Source: Roseburia sp.
GTDB lineage: Bacteria > Bacillota > Clostridia > Lachnospirales > Lachnospiraceae
Reading direction: 5' to 3'
Assembly: GCA_023664265.1 (NCBI GenBank)
Contig: JAMPFV010000021.1
Span: 1 to 42,098, forward strand
DNA: 42,098 bases
Below the pieces are notes generated by a model. It was not told the DNA's origin. It saw only the letters and a program-made list of their open reading frames with translations, and made no database searches. Each line of letters begins with the position of its first letter. Within the stretch, counting starts at the first letter, position 1. Below, piece by piece: positions 41,160 through 42,098 of the stretch. A program made the position numbers and the translations under genes.

Positions 41160-41484
41160 AGTGGTCATGACCTGGGAGGCAGTCTATGACGTGACGGACA
41201 TTGCCGACTATATTGAACAGGAATTTGGCAGGGAGCGGGCGGATCGGTTTGAGAGAGATATCAGGCAGGAGATAAAGGATATCAGCTTTTTGGGTGGTAT
41301 GTTTGGAAATACCCATATTTATTACCGCTCTTATTCTGTTTTCAAGAAGCCTTTTCCGCCGTCCATTATCTTTTATGTAGTGAAGGAACCGGAAAATGAG
41401 GTACATATTTTGCGGGTGCTGAGGGAGGAACGGGATTGGAAGAAAATCCTGGAAGAGCAGCAGGAGTATACATACCCGGAATAG
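41146..41484 (+). CDS. type II toxin, RelE/ParE superfamily
   Basis: 112 residues. RKVVMTWEAVYDVTDIADYIEQ is the usual first strand and helices, and IIFYVVKEPENEVHILRVLREERDW is the final beta sheet with the conserved Arg region. Such toxins cleave ribosome-bound mRNA or poison gyrase; the type cannot be settled. The start at 41146 keeps the first beta strand; AGAAGGA lies right before it, close spacing that would depend on coupling with the antitoxin. Confidence 0.85.
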   Translation: MRERKVVMTWEAVYDVTDIADYIEQEFGRERADRFERDIRQEIKDISFLGGMFGNTHIYYRSYSVFKKPFPPSIIFYVVKEPENEVHILRVLREERDWKKILEEQQEYTYPE

Positions 41485-41608
41485 AGAATCTGCTGTAAGC
41501 AATGCAACCGTCTTGTATAATAGAAATTACAGGTAGTATTATTATCAAAATATTGGTATGATATGAATTGCAGGCCATGTCTGCCCAATTTGATTTGGAG
41601 GTGCATTT

Positions 41609-41772
41609 ATGAGCGAACAACACGCAAAAAATGCGTGTTGATGGCGTAAAGCAGCAGGTGCTTTTCTATACTCTGAATGTATGTATAACTGTATGAATCA
41701 ATTAAACGAGGTAATACGGATTATGAATTGTGCGATATAATCCATCCGCCGTGCTATGCCGTTTTCCCGTAA
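41609..41772 (+). pseudogene. small gene apparently broken by two frameshifts
   Basis: TTTGGAGG lies in front of an ATG at 41609. The first frame encodes MSEQHAKNAC and stops at 41641. The next frame continues MRVDGVKQQVLFYTLNVCIT (from 41631), and the third continues YESIKRGNTDYELCDIIHPP with AVFP before a TAA at 41772. The chain of coding-like segments suggests one decayed gene of about 50 codons. The first break is at a run of six A. CAACACGCA/TGCGTGTTG also forms a 9-bp hairpin here. Family not recognised. Confidence 0.35.
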
Positions 41773-41810
41773 GAATTTAAACAAGAATGAAAAAGGAAGA
41801 AGGTGCTGTT

Positions 41811-42098
41811 TTGAAAGAACAGAGTTTTTCCAGACCGCCATTTATGCCGGATTTAAGAGCGGTAGCCGAGCAAAACAATGATGCACTGAAACGTGTGTTT
41901 AAGGGAAGGATAAAAGGCTGTTTCCTGATAGATATAAAAGATCAGGTTCTGAAAGCTCTGGGTTGGAAAAATCTTGTGAAATATTATGATTTCCGGTGGT
42001 CGGATGAGAGGATGATTACGGGAATAGGGGAGGCTGCGGAATACGACATCTGCAGAATAATAGTAGGGATACATAGGGCGCATTCGATTTTCCTTTCT
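41811..42098 (+). CDS. hypothetical protein, 3' end beyond the window
   Basis: An open frame of 96 codons runs to the window edge without a stop. TTG at 41811 follows GGAAGAAGG; an in-frame ATG at 41787 is an alternative with a weaker ribosome site. The peptide begins LKEQSFSRPPFMPDLRAVAE, then has KGRIKGCFLIDIKDQVLKAL and WSDERMITGIGEAAEYDICR. No family is recognised. No membrane segment or signal peptide. Confidence 0.65.
   Translation, partial: MKEQSFSRPPFMPDLRAVAEQNNDALKRVFKGRIKGCFLIDIKDQVLKALGWKNLVKYYDFRWSDERMITGIGEAAEYDICRIIVGIHRAHSIFLS

Overview
The window looks like chromosome from an anaerobic Firmicute, most likely a Lachnospiraceae-type clostridium. This is inference from the gene set: clostridial GGGtGRT pair, LeuB-IlvD-IlvB and SerC-SerA neighbourhoods, purine-rich Shine-Dalgarno sites, TTG/GTG starts and sigma-A-like promoters. 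Two base-composition regimes are visible. Most of the window is GC-rich (one sampled 60-base line inside serA is 60% G+C). A block from about 24.8 to 29.9 kb is AT-rich (one sampled line at 27.1 kb is 32% G+C).

Layout. 1-7.4 kb holds amino-acid biosynthesis: the end of leuB, ilvD, ilvB, an L,D-transpeptidase, serC and serA. 7.4-11.9 kb holds a large inverted repeat, a small helical protein gene on the minus strand, an AAA-ATPase/PD-(D/E)XK gene, a DUF1015 gene and an MscS channel. 12-17 kb holds tRNA-Thr(CGU), a small unknown gene, a minus-strand ABC permease/ATPase pair, argH and asd, which ends in a tandemly duplicated hairpin. 17.2-20.1 kb encodes a membrane-anchored GH25 lysozyme with about a dozen WG-type repeats and an unrecognised C-terminal region.

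20.2-24.8 kb holds the most interesting operon: an alpha/beta hydrolase, a KASIII-like enzyme that keeps its Cys but has lost the His and Asn, and a chemoreceptor whose input module is only membrane helices. The three are translationally close. A polytopic membrane protein with its own promoter follows.

24.8-29.9 kb is the AT-rich accessory block: AlkD-type DNA repair and VOC protein (minus strand), then a lipoprotein, an HD-domain hydrolase, an S66 peptidase and a streptothricin-acetyltransferase-like GNAT (plus strand). The four plus-strand genes are each preceded by a variant of the same promoter-bearing sequence, and several hairpins separate them. The block ends in a pair of 88-bp direct repeats (period 110 bp) with strong stems.

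30-36.5 kb is a chain of a GGDEF diguanylate cyclase, metF, a divergent topoisomerase III, a 25-codon ORF and a left-handed beta-helix acyltransferase-like protein. 36.5-38.6 kb holds a 182-bp inverted-repeat element and the Fe-S-scaffold-like/GGGtGRT pair. 38.7-42.1 kb holds a small RHH-like ORF, a FapA/DUF342 protein, a decayed phosphatase-like fragment, a RelE/ParE toxin-antitoxin pair, a frameshifted small gene and a gene cut by the window edge.
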